Counted from the stretch's first letter, positions 38,463 through 54,928 are shown. The stretch: DNA of 64,000 nucleotides from Marichromatium gracile (GCF_004343155.1 NZ_SMDC01000008.1:124001-188000); one strand, 5' to 3'. The notes: generated by a model not told the origin, from the sequence alone. Made by a program: numbers and translations.

Positions 38463-39194
38463 TCAGAAGTGCCAGCTCGCGGCGAGCATCGGACCGCTGA
38501 AGCGGATGTGGTCGAGCCGCTCGTCGTCGAACGACCAGGCGAGATGGCGATAGAGCAGCGAGACGGCGAGCGCCTCGCGGCGATAGCTGATCCCGCCGAG
38601 CGCCTGCCAGGCGAGGTCCGACTGGCCGGCGCCGAGACCGACCCGCCAGGGCAGTGACCAGCGCTGATCGAGCGTGATCCGTCCGCGCAACCCGCCGATC
38701 AGATCCCAGGCGCCCTGCGAGGCGCGGCGCTCGCGGGTTCCGGGAATCGTGTTCGAGAAGTCGATCTCCAGATCGAGCCGCCGCACCCCGGCGAGCAGGT
38801 CGAGCTGGAGGCGCTCGCGCTCGACCAGCCGGTATGCGCCGCTCAGGTCGAGGATCCAGCCCTTGGTGCCGAGTTCGGCATCGACCCGAGGACCGCCGCC
38901 GATCGGCAGGGTCGCGCCACCCTCGGCGCTGACGTTGAGATAGACGACGTCGCCGATCAGCGTCCAGGGTCCGCGTCTGGCCTCCAGGGCGCCCATGAAG
39001 GCGAGATCGAGGTTGCGGATCAGGGTGTCGAAGCCGACGTCGAGCTCGGCGCCGCGGGCGGTCTCGCCCTCGATGCCGGCGCCCCAGAGATAGAGGCTGG
39101 CGCGGTAGTGGGTCTCCTCGGCGGTGCTGGAGGCGCTGGCGAGGACGCAGCCGGTCAGCAGGGCGGTGGTGATCCGGGGACGAATTGGGGACAT
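38463..39194 (-). CDS. Outer-membrane beta-barrel protein, unknown function
   Basis: About 243 residues with a signal peptide (to ASSTAEE) and alternating amphipathic strands (ASLYLWGAGIEG, WTLIGDVVYLNVS, LQLDLLAGVRRLDLEI), ending ASWHF with the terminal Phe typical of outer-membrane barrels. The ATG at 39194 has GAGGAG upstream; the longer frame is not supported. It lies 71 bp after the sulfatase gene. It might be a pore or anchor for the operon's substrate. Confidence 0.75.
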   Translation of the reverse strand: MSPIRPRITTALLTGCVLASASSTAEETHYRASLYLWGAGIEGETARGAELDVGFDTLIRNLDLAFMGALEARRGPWTLIGDVVYLNVSAEGGATLPIGGGPRVDAELGTKGWILDLSGAYRLVERERLQLDLLAGVRRLDLEIDFSNTIPGTRERRASQGAWDLIGGLRGRITLDQRWSLPWRVGLGAGQSDLAWQALGGISYRREALAVSLLYRHLAWSFDDERLDHIRFSGPMLAASWHF

Positions 39195-39265
39195 CCGTGG
39201 CTCCTCGGGTCGAGAAGGATCGGCGCGCGCGGGGACGCCGCGGTCCCCGCGCACCGGTGCGGCGC

Positions 39266-40858
<1,593 letters not shown>

Positions 40859-41091
40859 CTGCAATCTCCTCTGGTTGGTCTTGCGTTGCGCGCGCGTGCG
40901 CCGGACGAGGGACGAACGCCCGCCCGGGATCCGTCATGCGACCCCGGGGCAGTGCCCGATGTCGCGTCATCAGTCGAGTGAGCGAATCGGACGTCGAACC
41001 CGCTCGGGGAGGTGTCGCCGTCGCTGGGGCTTGGGGCGTCGTCCTTCGGGGTCGGTCGGCGGAATGGCGGTCGAGGTCGGTTGCTGTTGGG

Positions 41092-41112
41092 TTTTACACT
41101 TTGGGTGTAAAA
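41092..41112. promoter_or_regulatory. Palindrome TTTTACAC-N5-GTGTAAAA
   Basis: Perfect 8-bp arms with a 5-nt centre, AT-rich in very GC-rich DNA, 234 bp upstream of the sulfatase start. It looks like a dimeric-regulator site. Confidence 0.4.
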
Positions 41113-41370
41113 GACTCGTTCGCAAGTCGCTCGTTCGGGGCGAGCGACCCGAAGGGCATACCGGTGTGACGGGCGGGGGCGGTGGATGGTGCCCCGGCGC
41201 TTGTGGGCCTGACTCGGGCAGGGAAAAAGAGCGATCGGCCAGCTCGCTGGTTGGCCAAGGCGCGGCGTGCCGCAGGATGGATGACGGTCTCGTGTGGACC
41301 GATGGGGTGAGTGACCGACAGGCCCGATACCGATGATCGGCGTCCGCGCCCGGTCACTCATCCCATCCTA

Positions 41371-41490
41371 CGTCTCGTCCAGCTTCCAGCGATCAGCTTC
41401 CAGCCTCCAGTCGGGGAGGCTGGTGTGCATGATCGGCGATTGACGGGAAGACGGTATCTTGGCGGTTTAATCTCTCCGGCTGGCGGCTGG
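41371..41490. repeat. Second dispersed repeat family, copy 1
   Basis: Starts CGTCTCGTCCAGCTTCCAGC, continues with CAGCCTCCAGT-GGGGAGG and ends GCGGTTTAATCTCTCCGGC. The 3' part matches 63969-64000 and resembles 49930-49957. Confidence 0.65.
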
Positions 41491-41564
41491 CCCCCCGTCC
41501 ACCAACGCTGCCGAGTCGGCGATCGAACGCTGGATGGACGGGGAGCCCGAGACCGCCGACCGAA

Positions 41565-42631
41565 TCAGTCCGGCTGCGCGGGAGAGGAAGCGGGCTCGGT
41601 CGAGATCGTCTCGGCGGGCGTCTCTGGCGGCGCGCTGTCCGGCGCTGCCGGGCTCGCGGGCTCCTCCGCCGGTGTCGGCGCTTCCGGTGCGACCGTCAGG
41701 TCATCGGCCTCCAGGTCGAGCAGCTCGCCGAGGTCGTAGCGGGAGAGCCGGAAGACATGGGGCAGGTGGTCGCTCTGTAGCGCATAGTCGCCGTCGTCGA
41801 GCGCGCCGATGCGGTAGTGACGCGTGCCCGTCTCCAGGCTGAGGTCGAGTTCGAGCACCGGCTGGTCGAGCCCGGACTCGGCCCCGGCATCGAGCAGGGT
41901 GCGGTAGCCGAGGTTGGCGACGCTGCGCACCAGGGTGTCGATGGCGTGCTGGTCGGCGCTGCGGCCCTCGGTCGCGCCCTCCAGTTGCCAGCCCTCGCCG
42001 TCGCGCGCGACCCGCCAGCCGTCACCGGCGATGGCGGTGATCTGCTCCGGCTCGACACGCAGCAGTCCGGTGTCGATCCAGTCCTCGGCGCGGTTGGAGA
42101 GATCGGCGAGGGCGAGCGGCAGGTCGAGCACCGCCGTCTCCCCGGCGGGGCGGGCGAACAGCCGACGGTAGCCGGGCGAGTCGCCGGCATAGAGTGTGGC
42201 GAGCGGCTCACCAGCCTGATCGGCGAGCACCAGCCGCCGCTCGAAGGCGTCGTCGGCGACGCGGAAGCGTGCCAGGGCCGCGTCGCTGGTGGCGATCGGC
42301 GGGGTGCGGCGCAGTGCGCCCAGGGTGTCGAGCAGGCGCGCGACCTGACCCGCGCGCACCGGCACGCCGCCGAGGCTGGCGAGGGTCCAGCCGTCCTCGC
42401 CGCGTTCGAGCACCAGCGGCTCGCTGTCGTCGGGGCCTGCGATGGTCACCCGCGCGACCGCCTCTGGGTCGAGATCGAAGAGCGCCGCGCCGCTCGGGGC
42501 GGGGGCGCCGACCCCGGCGCCGCCGAGCCCGAGGATCAGGGCGAGGAGCAGTTGCAGCGCCAGGAACGCGCCCAGCGCGATCACCACGGGCGCGCGCAGA
42601 TCGGCGCGCCAACGCATGTCGATGGCCGTTG

Positions 42632-42635
<4 letters not shown>
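41565..42635 (-). CDS. DUF4340 protein of the Gld-type ABC system
   Basis: A 356-residue protein with one N-terminal membrane helix (VVIALGAFLALQLLLALILGLG), a periplasmic DUF4340 domain and an acidic Pro/Glu/Ala-rich tail (about 315-356). DUF4340 proteins are encoded next to GldF/GldG-like transporters. GGAGGTG precedes the ATG, which overlaps the stop of the permease gene (ATGA). It is the last gene of the three-gene operon. The function of these non-gliding Gld-like systems is not established; a role in envelope processes is plausible. Confidence 0.82.
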
Positions 42636-45518
<2,883 letters not shown>

Positions 45519-45526
<8 letters not shown>

Positions 45527-46457
45527 GATGCACCTCCACGGGCCGCTGGGTGACGGCGCCGAACAGCGCCTCGAGGTCGTGATGCTCGGGGGCGAGCGCG
45601 TGGAGCGGCCAGTCGCGCGCGGTGATGGCGGCGGCCACGCTCGGCGCGGTGGCGTCGGGATCGGCGGTGGTGAGGGCGTAGCGATGGCGTCCGTCGGCGC
45701 CGCCGAGGTGCTCGACCGCCTCGACCCCGGCCAGCTCGACGAGCGCCGGGCGCGCCTCGTCGGGGCCCCGGTCGAGGGTGACCATCAGACGGGGCGCGCC
45801 GCCGATGCCGGCCAGCGGCCGATCGAGCGCGAGCCGGCCACCGTGCATGATCAGCACCCGATGACAGACCGCCTCGACCTCCTGGAGGATGTGGGTCGAG
45901 AGGATCACCGTCGCCTCGCGGGCGAGTTCGCGCACCAGATCGCGCATGTGCTGGATCTGCGCCGGGTCGAGCCCGTTGGTGGGCTCGTCGAGGATGAGGA
46001 TGCCCGGCTCGTGGAGGATCGCCTGGGCGACGCCGAGGCGCTGGCGATAACCGCGCGAGAGGGTGGCGATGGTCGCCCCGGCCTTGGCGCCGAGCGCGGT
46101 GCGCTCGATCGCGCGGCGGATTCTCCGTGGGCGTTCGGCGGTGGCGATGCCGCGCAGCGCGGCCTGGTAGTCGAGCGCCTCGATCACCGTCAGCTCGGGC
46201 GGCAGCGGGCAGTTCTCGGGGAGATAGCCGATGCGCCGCTGGATCGCGCGACGCTGCGCGGCGATGTCGAGCCCGTCGACGCGGATCTGTCCCGCGCTCG
46301 GTTCGAGGAAGCCGGTCAGCATCTTCATGATGGTGGTCTTGCCCGCGCCGTTGTGGCCGAGCAGCCCGACGATCTCGCCACGGTCGATGGAGAACGACAC
46401 CTCCCTGACCGCTTGCAGCTCGCCGTAATTGCGACTGAGCTCGCGAACCTCGATCAT
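45519..46457 (-). CDS. ABC transporter ATP-binding protein (GldA-like)
   Basis: About 312 residues. Walker A is GHNGAGKTT, the signature is LSRGYRQRLGVAQ, Walker B is ILILDEPTNGLD and the H-loop is STHILQEVEAVCHR. A C-terminal regulatory extension (about 215-312) follows, as in ABC-2 type exporters. The start is ATG 46457 with GAGG seven bases upstream; a TTG two codons earlier is less likely. First gene of the operon with the fused permease-GldG protein and DUF4340. Confidence 0.92.
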
Positions 46458-46714
46458 GGTCAAACCTCGGTGATGGAGTTGCGAAGATGGGTGCCGCGCG
46501 CTGGCGGCAGGGCATGGATTTCACCGCAATCGACCCGGTATCCGCAAGGGTTCTCGCATGATCGTGGACGCAACGGAACCAATCGGGCGCGAAACCATCG
46601 AAAGCAGTTCGGTCTGTCGCTGGCGCCGGTGGGCGATGCGTGGCGGATCGATCGAATCCGGCCCCGCCGTCGAGGCGAACCGAGCCGCTGCAGCCCCCGA
46701 CTGGCCCTGGCCCC

Positions 46715-47890
46715 TCACCAGGGCACCAGCACCCGACCCTCCATCAACCGCCGCGCGCTGCGCCGCATGATCGCGCGGCGCGCCGTCCAACCCGCGTCCG
46801 CGGGCACCACCTCGGCGCCGACCTCCAGCACCCCGGCGGGGTGACCGATACGCACATGGCGCACGCCGTGCTCGCCGGCCCAGGGGGTGAGGGCGTTGAC
46901 CAGGGTGCCGGGGAGGGCGGCGGCGACCGCCAGCGCCACCGCGCCGGTGCCGGTGAAGGCGTGGTGCAGCCGCCCCATCGAGAGGATGCGGGCGAGCAGG
47001 TCGCAGCGCGTGGCCGGAACGCTGGCGCCGGTCGAGTCGCGATAATCGGCGGCGGGCGCGACCCAGGCGAGCTTGGGGGTGGCCGGTCGCGCGCGGCTCA
47101 CCGCTTCGGGCGTCTCGCCCAACCCCATGCGCACCGCGCAGTGGGCGCGGATGCGTTCGAGCCGGTCGAGCAGCGCGGGGTCGCCGTCGATCGTCGCGCG
47201 CTGCTCGCGCCCGTCGAGCCCGAGATCGGCCGCGCGCACGAATACCGTGGGGTTTCCGGCGTTGATCAGGCTGACCGCGAGGACGCCGACCCCGGGGACC
47301 TCGATCTGCTCGCACGCCCGACCGGTAGGCAGCAGCGGCGCCTCGGCCGAGCCTCCGGGGTCGAGAAAGCTCAGCTCCACCGCCGCGCCCGGCCAGGGCA
47401 CACCGTCGAGCCGGAAGTCGCCGTCGACCACGGGCTCGCCGTCGCGTACCGGCACCCGGGCGATGATCCGCTTGCCGATATTGGCCTGCCAGATACGCAC
47501 CTCGGTCACCCCCTCCTGTGCGCGGACCAGCCCCTCCTCGATCGCAAAGGGACCGACGGCGGCGGTGAGGTTGCCGCAGTTGCCGCTGTAGTCGATCACC
47601 GGGTCGGTGATCGAGACATGGCCGAAGCGGTAGTCGACATCGCAGTCCGGGCGCTCGGAAGGGGCGATCAGCACGACCTTGCTGGTGCTCGAGGTGGCGC
47701 CGCCGAGCCCGTCGATCTGCTGCCCGTAGGGATCGGGGCTGCCGAGCGCGCGCAGCAGCAAAGCATCGCGCTCGACAGGATCGGCGGGCAGGTCGGCGGC
47801 GTGGAAGAACACCCCCTTGCTGGTACCCCCGCGCATCCACACGGCGGGAACGCCCCGCTGGGCGCGACGGGGGCGGGTGGGATCGGACAT
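46715..47890 (-). CDS. prpF: PrpF-family isomerase (2-methylaconitate / 4-oxalomesaconate type)
   Basis: About 391 residues. AVWMRGGTSKGVFF at the N-terminus, GLGGATSSTSKVVL and DYSGNCGNLTAAVGPFA (catalytic Cys) are the PrpF hallmarks; the second half repeats the diaminopimelate-epimerase fold with INAGNPTVFV and GRLHHAFTGTGAVALA. The ATG at 47890 has AGGAG upstream. PrpF isomerises trans- to cis-2-methylaconitate in propionate breakdown; relatives act on oxalomesaconate in gallate degradation. No prpBCD neighbours are visible, so the pathway is open. The longer frame to 47995 runs into repeat DNA and is rejected. Confidence 0.85.
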   Translation of the reverse strand: MSDPTRPRRAQRGVPAVWMRGGTSKGVFFHAADLPADPVERDALLLRALGSPDPYGQQIDGLGGATSSTSKVVLIAPSERPDCDVDYRFGHVSITDPVIDYSGNCGNLTAAVGPFAIEEGLVRAQEGVTEVRIWQANIGKRIIARVPVRDGEPVVDGDFRLDGVPWPGAAVELSFLDPGGSAEAPLLPTGRACEQIEVPGVGVLAVSLINAGNPTVFVRAADLGLDGREQRATIDGDPALLDRLERIRAHCAVRMGLGETPEAVSRARPATPKLAWVAPAADYRDSTGASVPATRCDLLARILSMGRLHHAFTGTGAVALAVAAALPGTLVNALTPWAGEHGVRHVRIGHPAGVLEVGAEVVPADAGWTARRAIMRRSARRLMEGRVLVPW

Positions 47891-48014
47891 GGGCGGAACT
47901 CCTTGGCTGGACGATCGCCCGATTGTCCACGCGGCGTCCGCGAGCCGCCAGCCTTCAGCTCCCAGACCCCAGCTCCGTAGGTTGGGCTGCCGCATAGCGG
48001 CAACCCAACTTCTG

Positions 48015-48067
48015 GGTAGTGCCCTGACCGATAGGTTTCGATAAGATCAGAATCTCTTGCTTTAGAG
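48015..48067. mobile_element. Orphan IS1-type terminal repeat
   Basis: GGTAGTGCCCTGACCGATAG followed by GTTTCGATAAGATCAGAATC and CTCTTGC. Inverted copy of 20757-20808 with two or three differences. No IS1 transposase adjoins. Confidence 0.75.
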
Positions 48068-48091
48068 GCTTTAGAGGCTTTAGAGGCTTTA
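48059..48091. repeat. Short tandem repeat, 9-bp unit GCTTTAGAG
   Basis: Three full units and a partial fourth, joining the IS1-type end to the IS3 fragment. Likely slippage-generated. Confidence 0.8.
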
Positions 48092-48101
48092 GCGCGGGGA
48101 A

Positions 48102-48347
48102 TGGACACCACGTGACGACGGGCCGCTGATCAAGGCGCTGAGCGCGCTGGCCGAGCGCCATCCATCCGCCGGTTTCCGCAAGCGCCATGTGCGGCTGCGC
48201 CGCGCCGGACATCCCTGGAACCACAAGCGGGTCTGGCGGGTGTATTGCACGCTCAAGCTCAATCTGCGGCGTCAGCGCAAGCGGCTCCGTGCGCTCCGCC
48301 CGCCGCAACCGCTGGTGCAACCGATCCGTCCCAGCGACGCCGGTTAG
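48102..48347 (+). pseudogene. IS3-family transposase OrfB fragment (5' end)
   Basis: An in-frame stretch of 81 codons with no start: DDGPLIKALSALAERHPSAGF then RRAGHPWNHKRVWRVYC and a basic tail. DxPLxxAL...HPxxGFRK...HPWNHKRVxRVYxxLxLN is the N-terminal helix-turn-helix part of IS3-family OrfB. The DDE integrase core that should follow is missing and replaced by a TAG and AT-rich DNA. A remnant only. Confidence 0.75.
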
Positions 48348-48365
48348 CTTTACGTTAAGACTAAT

Positions 48366-48809
48366 ATGAAAATGGAATATTCCTTCCGACCTGCAAATCC
48401 TGAGGATCAAGCGCAATTGTTCGAGCTATACCAAGCAGTGATGGGTGGGTACATCGAACAGATCTGGGGCTGGGATAGTCGATGGCAGAAAGATGATTTT
48501 TCAGAGCACTTTGATCCAGAGCAGATAACGGTGGTTTTACGCGAAAGTCAACCGATAGGTTATGTTCAAGTAGAGAAGCATAGTGATGAACTCTACATCC
48601 GAATGCTTTTAATCGCTCCGGAGCATCAAAAGAAGGGTCTTGGAGCAAACATTTTGAAGCGGATTATCTCCTCTTCATCGAAGCAGCATCTCGGAGTCAA
48701 ATTGCAGGTTTTCAAAATCAACGAGCCAGCAAGGCGCTTTTATGAGCGCCATGGGTTCAAGGTAGTTGGAGAAACCCCGGCTAGTTTAGAGATGGCGCTC
48801 TATGCCTGA
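48366..48809 (+). CDS. GNAT-family N-acetyltransferase
   Basis: A 147-residue protein. The acetyl-CoA-binding signature is visible as LYIRMLLIAPEHQKKGLGANILKRI (Q/R-x-x-G-x-G/A), followed by the C-terminal RRFYERHGFKVVGE motif. Its base composition is clearly AT-richer than the surroundings and IS scars lie just upstream, so it was probably acquired. Its stop is just before the lipoprotein start, so the two may be co-transcribed. The acceptor substrate is unknown; ribosomal-protein, small-molecule or toxin-type GNAT roles cannot be separated. Confidence 0.85.
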   Translation: MKMEYSFRPANPEDQAQLFELYQAVMGGYIEQIWGWDSRWQKDDFSEHFDPEQITVVLRESQPIGYVQVEKHSDELYIRMLLIAPEHQKKGLGANILKRIISSSSKQHLGVKLQVFKINEPARRFYERHGFKVVGETPASLEMALYA

Positions 48810-48826
48810 TGGAGGTTCCTGAAATC

Positions 48827-49465
48827 ATGAAACAACTCGGTCGTTACGCTGTAATTATTTTTTTTAGTGTTCTTGTGGCGTCTTGTGCATACCAAGTTCC
48901 AGTAGATATTAAGCCATCGTATTCTATTTATTCATCTTATGACCAGCGCTTGCCAGGAACGGCTGCAATCTTCGTCGATTCTGAAGGTGCCTCTGATGAA
49001 ATTCGAGTTAGTGGGCTTACTTGTTCAGCGCACAAATTTCCTGTTAATGCTGAGTTTGGAATCGAGGCTGCGATTATCAAAACGCTTGATAATTTAATCG
49101 AAAACATCCAGCGCGTTGAAAAACCTCTTAGTCAAACTCAACTTTCTTTATCTGGGGCCAAAGCGATGATTATCGTAAAGGTCGAAGATATGGATGTCGA
49201 TCTTAAGGTTATTCCAGGATTTTTGAGCGCAGACATGGAGAGCGAGGCGGAAGTCGTTTTAGGTGTAATAGTAGAGACTAAGAATGGCCGACAGCTTGGA
49301 AAGACTGTAAGTGGAGACGGAGAGGGTCGCGCTGCGGCAGGGGGCGCCTGTGAGGGTGGAGCAAAAGCGATCGCAGAGGCTCTTGAAGAAGCAGTTAAGG
49401 ATGTTCTGTCAGAAATGGGTGAAGAAATCTCAAATTCAGAACGGCTTAGAAAGGCAATGCGTTGA
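48827..49465 (+). CDS. Lipoprotein of unknown function
   Basis: About 212 residues with a type II signal peptide: MKQLGRYAVIIFFSVLVASC, lipobox LVASC, so the mature protein should be lipid-anchored at Cys20. The mature domain has no motif I recognise; a glycine-rich stretch GEGRAAAGGACEGG lies near residue 170. I chose ATG 48827 because it gives a regular signal peptide; an ATG at 48809 overlapping the GNAT stop is also in frame and closer to nothing resembling a ribosome-binding site. AT-rich like the GNAT gene, probably acquired with it. Confidence 0.65.
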   Translation: MKQLGRYAVIIFFSVLVASCAYQVPVDIKPSYSIYSSYDQRLPGTAAIFVDSEGASDEIRVSGLTCSAHKFPVNAEFGIEAAIIKTLDNLIENIQRVEKPLSQTQLSLSGAKAMIIVKVEDMDVDLKVIPGFLSADMESEAEVVLGVIVETKNGRQLGKTVSGDGEGRAAAGGACEGGAKAIAEALEEAVKDVLSEMGEEISNSERLRKAMR

Positions 49466-49845
49466 TAAAGGTGGTAATTTAAAATGCCTGGCGAGCGAAT
49501 CAAGCCGCCTCCAAAAAGCACGCGTCGATTTCTGCGCAATTCATGAGAATTTTAGCTGCACACATTTTGATTTGGCTTATCCGCAACGTTCGACCTGAAA
49601 AGACATGGGGCGAATTTCGCCGTTCGATGTGCAGGATTTAGATGCCGCTTGCTGAGTTCTGGTAGGCCGGGAGCAAAGAAAGGCGCTTTGTAACTATATC
49701 AATGATTTCATACGTTCATCGAAAACTTGATGGCGCGAATGCTGATAATTGATTCAGGCGTCTTAAAACCGCGCGCCAATTTCTCAGCATCTTTCACATA
49801 TTGCTGTTAGCACGGTTTTGGGAACGCCTGATTCATGACGTTCTA
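49466..49845. other. AT-rich non-coding tail of the acquired patch
   Basis: About 380 bp with no supported gene. Composition stays low in GC until about 49830 and then returns to host level at the repeat. Confidence 0.5.
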
Positions 49846-49960
49846 TCAGCCTCCAGTGAGGATTGGTGGCCACCGCTGTTGACTGCTGACCTACACTGGG
49901 GGCTGTTTGCTGAAGGCTGGCCGCTTTCTTTACGGTTCAAGCGTCTTCAGCCGCTGGCGC
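49846..49960. repeat. Second dispersed repeat family, copy 2
   Basis: CAGCCTCCAGTGAGGA at the left and TTTACGGTTCAAGCGTCTTC near the right end match the copies at 41371 and 63735-64000. It ends exactly at the zwf stop codon. Confidence 0.6.
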
Positions 49961-51508
49961 TCAACTCGTCGAATCCGCCCCGGGCGTGAGGATGCGGCGC
50001 CAGCGTCGGCCGTCGTTGCGCAGCAGGTCGCCGGCGGCGGCGGGGCCCCAGGTGCCGGCGGCGTAGTTGGGGAAGTCGCGTGCCGGCAGCGCGGACCACA
50101 CGTCCTGTACCGACTCGACGATCTCCCAGCCCTTCTCGACGGTGTCGGCGTGCTTGAACAGGGTGGCGTCACCGTGCATGCAGTCGTAGATCAGGGTTTC
50201 GTAGCCGGTGGCCGGGGCGTTGCCGAAGTAGTCGGCGTAGCAGAAGTCCATGTTGACGGTGCCGACGCGCATCTTGGGCCCGGGGACCTTGGCCCCGAAG
50301 CTCATCTGGATGCCCTCGTTGGGCTGGATGCGCAGCACCAGCATGTCGGGGTCGAGCTGGTCGACATCGGTGTCCTTGAACATGATCTTGGGGGCGCGCT
50401 TGAACTGGATGACGACCTCGGTGTACTGGGCGTTGAGCCGCTTGCCGGTGCGCAGATAGAAGGGCACCCCGGCCCAGCGCCAGTTGTCCATGCTGAGCTT
50501 GAGCGCGGCGAAGGTCTCGGTGCGCGAGTTGGGCGCCACCCCGGGCGAGGTGCGGTAGGCCTGGACTTGTTCGCCGCTCGGCATCCGCCCCTCGCCGTAC
50601 TGACCGCGCACGGCGTGGGTGAGCACCTGCTCGGGGGTGAGCGGCTGGAGTGCGTCGAGCACCTTGTTGATCTCGTCGCGTACCGCCTCGGAGTCGAACG
50701 AGTTGGGCGGTTCCATCGCCAGGAAGCCGAGCAGTACCAGCAGGTGGTTGGGGATCATGTCGCGCAGCGCGCCGGCCTTTTCGTAGTACTCGCCGCGGTG
50801 TTCGACCCCGACGGACTCGGCGACGGTGATCTGCACGTGATCAATGTGCTGGCGGTTCCACAGCGGCTCGATGAAGGCGTTGGCGAAGCGGAACACCATG
50901 ATGTTCTGCACGGTTTCCTTGCCGAGGTAGTGATCGATGCGATAGATCTGCTCCTCGTCGAGGTTCTGGTGGAGCAGCCGGTTGAGCGCCCGGGCCGACT
51001 CCAGGTCGTCGCCGAAGGGCTTCTCGATGATCACCCGGCGCCAGTCGTCCGGGGTCTCGGTGGTGAGGCCGACGGCGCCGAGCAGCCGGGTGATGTCGCC
51101 GAACAGCGCCGGCGGTACCGCGAGATAGAACAGATAGTTGCCGTCGGTGCCGCGCTCGGCGTCGATCCGGGTGAGCCGCTCGCAGAGCGCGACATAGCTT
51201 TCGCGCTCGGTGATGTTGCAGCGCATGTAGTGGATGCGCTCGCACAGCCGCTCCCAGACGTCCTGGTCCCAGGCCGCGCCGACATGATTGCGCACCGCCT
51301 CGGCCATGCGGTCGCGGAAGGCCGCGTCGTCGAGTTCGAGGCGGTCGACCCCGAGCACCGCGAAGGTCTCGGGCAGCAGCCCGCCGCGCGAGAGGTGATA
51401 GAGCGCCGGGACCAGTTTGCGCCGGGTGAGGTCGCCGCCGGCGCCGAAGATGATCATCACGTTCGGTGGCGCCGGCGGGGCGTTGTCGGAGGTCAGTCGT
51501 TGTTGCAT
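49961..51508 (-). CDS. zwf: Glucose-6-phosphate 1-dehydrogenase
   Basis: A 515-residue enzyme that oxidises glucose-6-phosphate to 6-phosphogluconolactone with NADP. The coenzyme motif is [12 protein letters not shown] and the substrate-binding signature with the catalytic His/Lys is [20 protein letters not shown] and RTGKRL are also conserved. Length is normal. It is the last gene of glgX-gnd-zwf, 27 bp after gnd, and supplies NADPH from stored glycogen. Confidence 0.96.
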   Translation of the reverse strand: MQQRLTSDNAPPAPPNVMIIFGAGGDLTRRKLVPALYHLSRGGLLPETFAVLGVDRLELDDAAFRDRMAEAVRNHVGAAWDQDVWERLCERIHYMRCNITERESYVALCERLTRIDAERGTDGNYLFYLAVPPALFGDITRLLGAVGLTTETPDDWRRVIIEKPFGDDLESARALNRLLHQNLDEEQIYRIDHYLGKETVQNIMVFRFANAFIEPLWNRQHIDHVQITVAESVGVEHRGEYYEKAGALRDMIPNHLLVLLGFLAMEPPNSFDSEAVRDEINKVLDALQPLTPEQVLTHAVRGQYGEGRMPSGEQVQAYRTSPGVAPNSRTETFAALKLSMDNWRWAGVPFYLRTGKRLNAQYTEVVIQFKRAPKIMFKDTDVDQLDPDMLVLRIQPNEGIQMSFGAKVPGPKMRVGTVNMDFCYADYFGNAPATGYETLIYDCMHGDATLFKHADTVEKGWEIVESVQDVWSALPARDFPNYAAGTWGPAAAGDLLRNDGRRWRRILTPGADSTS

Positions 51509-51535
51509 GGGGATCGCTCCTTGATGGGCGGGCGC

Positions 51536-52549
51536 TCAGGCGGACTTCTCGTGGTGACCGCCGAACTGGTAGCGCATCGCCGAGAGGATGCGATTGGCGA
51601 ACTCGGCCTCGCCCTGGGAGTTGAAGCGCTCGTAGAGCGCGGTGGTGAGCAGCGGGGTCGGGGTGCCGGTCTCGATCGCGGCGATGCTGGTCCAGCGTCC
51701 CTCGCCGGAGTCCGACACCCGTCCGCTGAAGTTGCCGAGTTCGGCGTCCTCGGCGAGCGCGTTGGCGGTGAGATCGAGCAGCCAGGAGGAGACCACGCTG
51801 CCGCGCCGCCACAGCTCGGCGACCTCGGCCAGGTCGATGTCGTACTGGTAGTGCTCGGGGTTGGCCAGGGGCGCGGTCTCGGCGTCGGTGGCGCGCTCGG
51901 CGCGCCCGGCGCCGGCGTGACGCAGCAGGTTGAAGCCCTCGGCATAGGCGGCCATGAGGGCGTATTCGATACCGTTGTGGACCATCTTGACGAAGTGTCC
52001 GGCGCCGCTCGGTCCGCAGTGGAGATAGCCCAGCTCGGCGCCGCGCGGCGGGCCCTCGCGCCCGGCGGTGCGGGGGATGTCGCCGACGCCGGGGGCGAGA
52101 TCGGCGAGGATGGGTTCGAGTCGGGCGACGGCCTCGGTGGCGCCGCCGACCATCAGGCAGTAGCCGCGCTCGCGTCCCCACACCCCGCCGCTGGTGCCGC
52201 AGTCGATGAAGTGGATGCCCGCAGGCGCGAGCCGTGCGGCATGGGCGATGTCGTCGCGGTAGTTGGAGTTGCCGCCGTCGATGATCGCGTCCCCCGCCTC
52301 GAGCTGGGGTTCGAGCACGTCGATCACCGAGTCGACCACGCTCGCCGGGACCATGATCCAGACATGGCGGGGGGCGGCGAGTTGGGCGCACAGCTCGGCG
52401 ATGTCCGCCGCGCCGCTCGCGCCGTGCTCGACCAGGGCGGCGACCGCCGCCGGGTCGCGATCGTAGACCACGCACTGGTGGCCGGCGGCGAGCAGGCGCT
52501 GCACCATGTTCGCGCCCATGCGGCCGAGTCCGATCATTCCGAGTTGCAT
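51536..52549 (-). CDS. gnd: 6-phosphogluconate dehydrogenase, decarboxylating (short YqeC/GndA type)
   Basis: A 337-residue short-form enzyme. N-terminal GxGxxG-type motif MIGLGRMGANM, then IIDGGNSNYRDD, CGTSGGVWG and FVKMVHNGIEYALMAAYAEGF (catalytic Lys/His/Asn). The short form is often NAD-preferring. It lies 26 bp after glgX and 27 bp before zwf. It converts 6-phosphogluconate to ribulose-5-phosphate, completing the oxidative pentose phosphate branch with Zwf; 6-phosphogluconolactonase is not seen here. Confidence 0.94.
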   Translation of the reverse strand: MQLGMIGLGRMGANMVQRLLAAGHQCVVYDRDPAAVAALVEHGASGAADIAELCAQLAAPRHVWIMVPASVVDSVIDVLEPQLEAGDAIIDGGNSNYRDDIAHAARLAPAGIHFIDCGTSGGVWGRERGYCLMVGGATEAVARLEPILADLAPGVGDIPRTAGREGPPRGAELGYLHCGPSGAGHFVKMVHNGIEYALMAAYAEGFNLLRHAGAGRAERATDAETAPLANPEHYQYDIDLAEVAELWRRGSVVSSWLLDLTANALAEDAELGNFSGRVSDSGEGRWTSIAAIETGTPTPLLTTALYERFNSQGEAEFANRILSAMRYQFGGHHEKSA

Positions 52550-52575
52550 CGTTGCGCCTCCGTTGGCAGTCGTGA

Positions 52576-54654
<2,079 letters not shown>

Positions 54655-54928
54655 GGTACGGCTCCTGCTCATGATCGCCGCTGTTCGCCCCCTTCTGGTC
54701 GTCATCGGCGCGACGGCTGCTGGCCGTCTGTGTGTACTTCGACCGCGGCGCGTGTGGGCCCGGTCACCAACGCCATCTCCCTGCGTTTTCGTTCGGCATC
54801 CTGCGGTCATCGCAACCCGTCCCGATTGATCGGGGCGGCGTCTTGAAGTCTAGACCCTGCAGACGAAGTTCGCTCAATACGAAAGGGACAGATTGAAAAA
54901 GACGAGTCTGAGCGATACGTTAGGCGAC

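Larger units (their letters stand above)
40859..41564. other. 700-bp intergenic region
   Basis: No gene is supported here. It holds the probable promoter of the sulfatase operon, a palindrome at 41092-41112 and one copy of the second dispersed repeat at 41371-41490. Confidence 0.6.

Noticed and set aside
49801-49989. Small frame between the lipoprotein and zwf
   Set aside because: It lies in the dispersed repeat and overlaps the zwf end; no ribosome-binding site.
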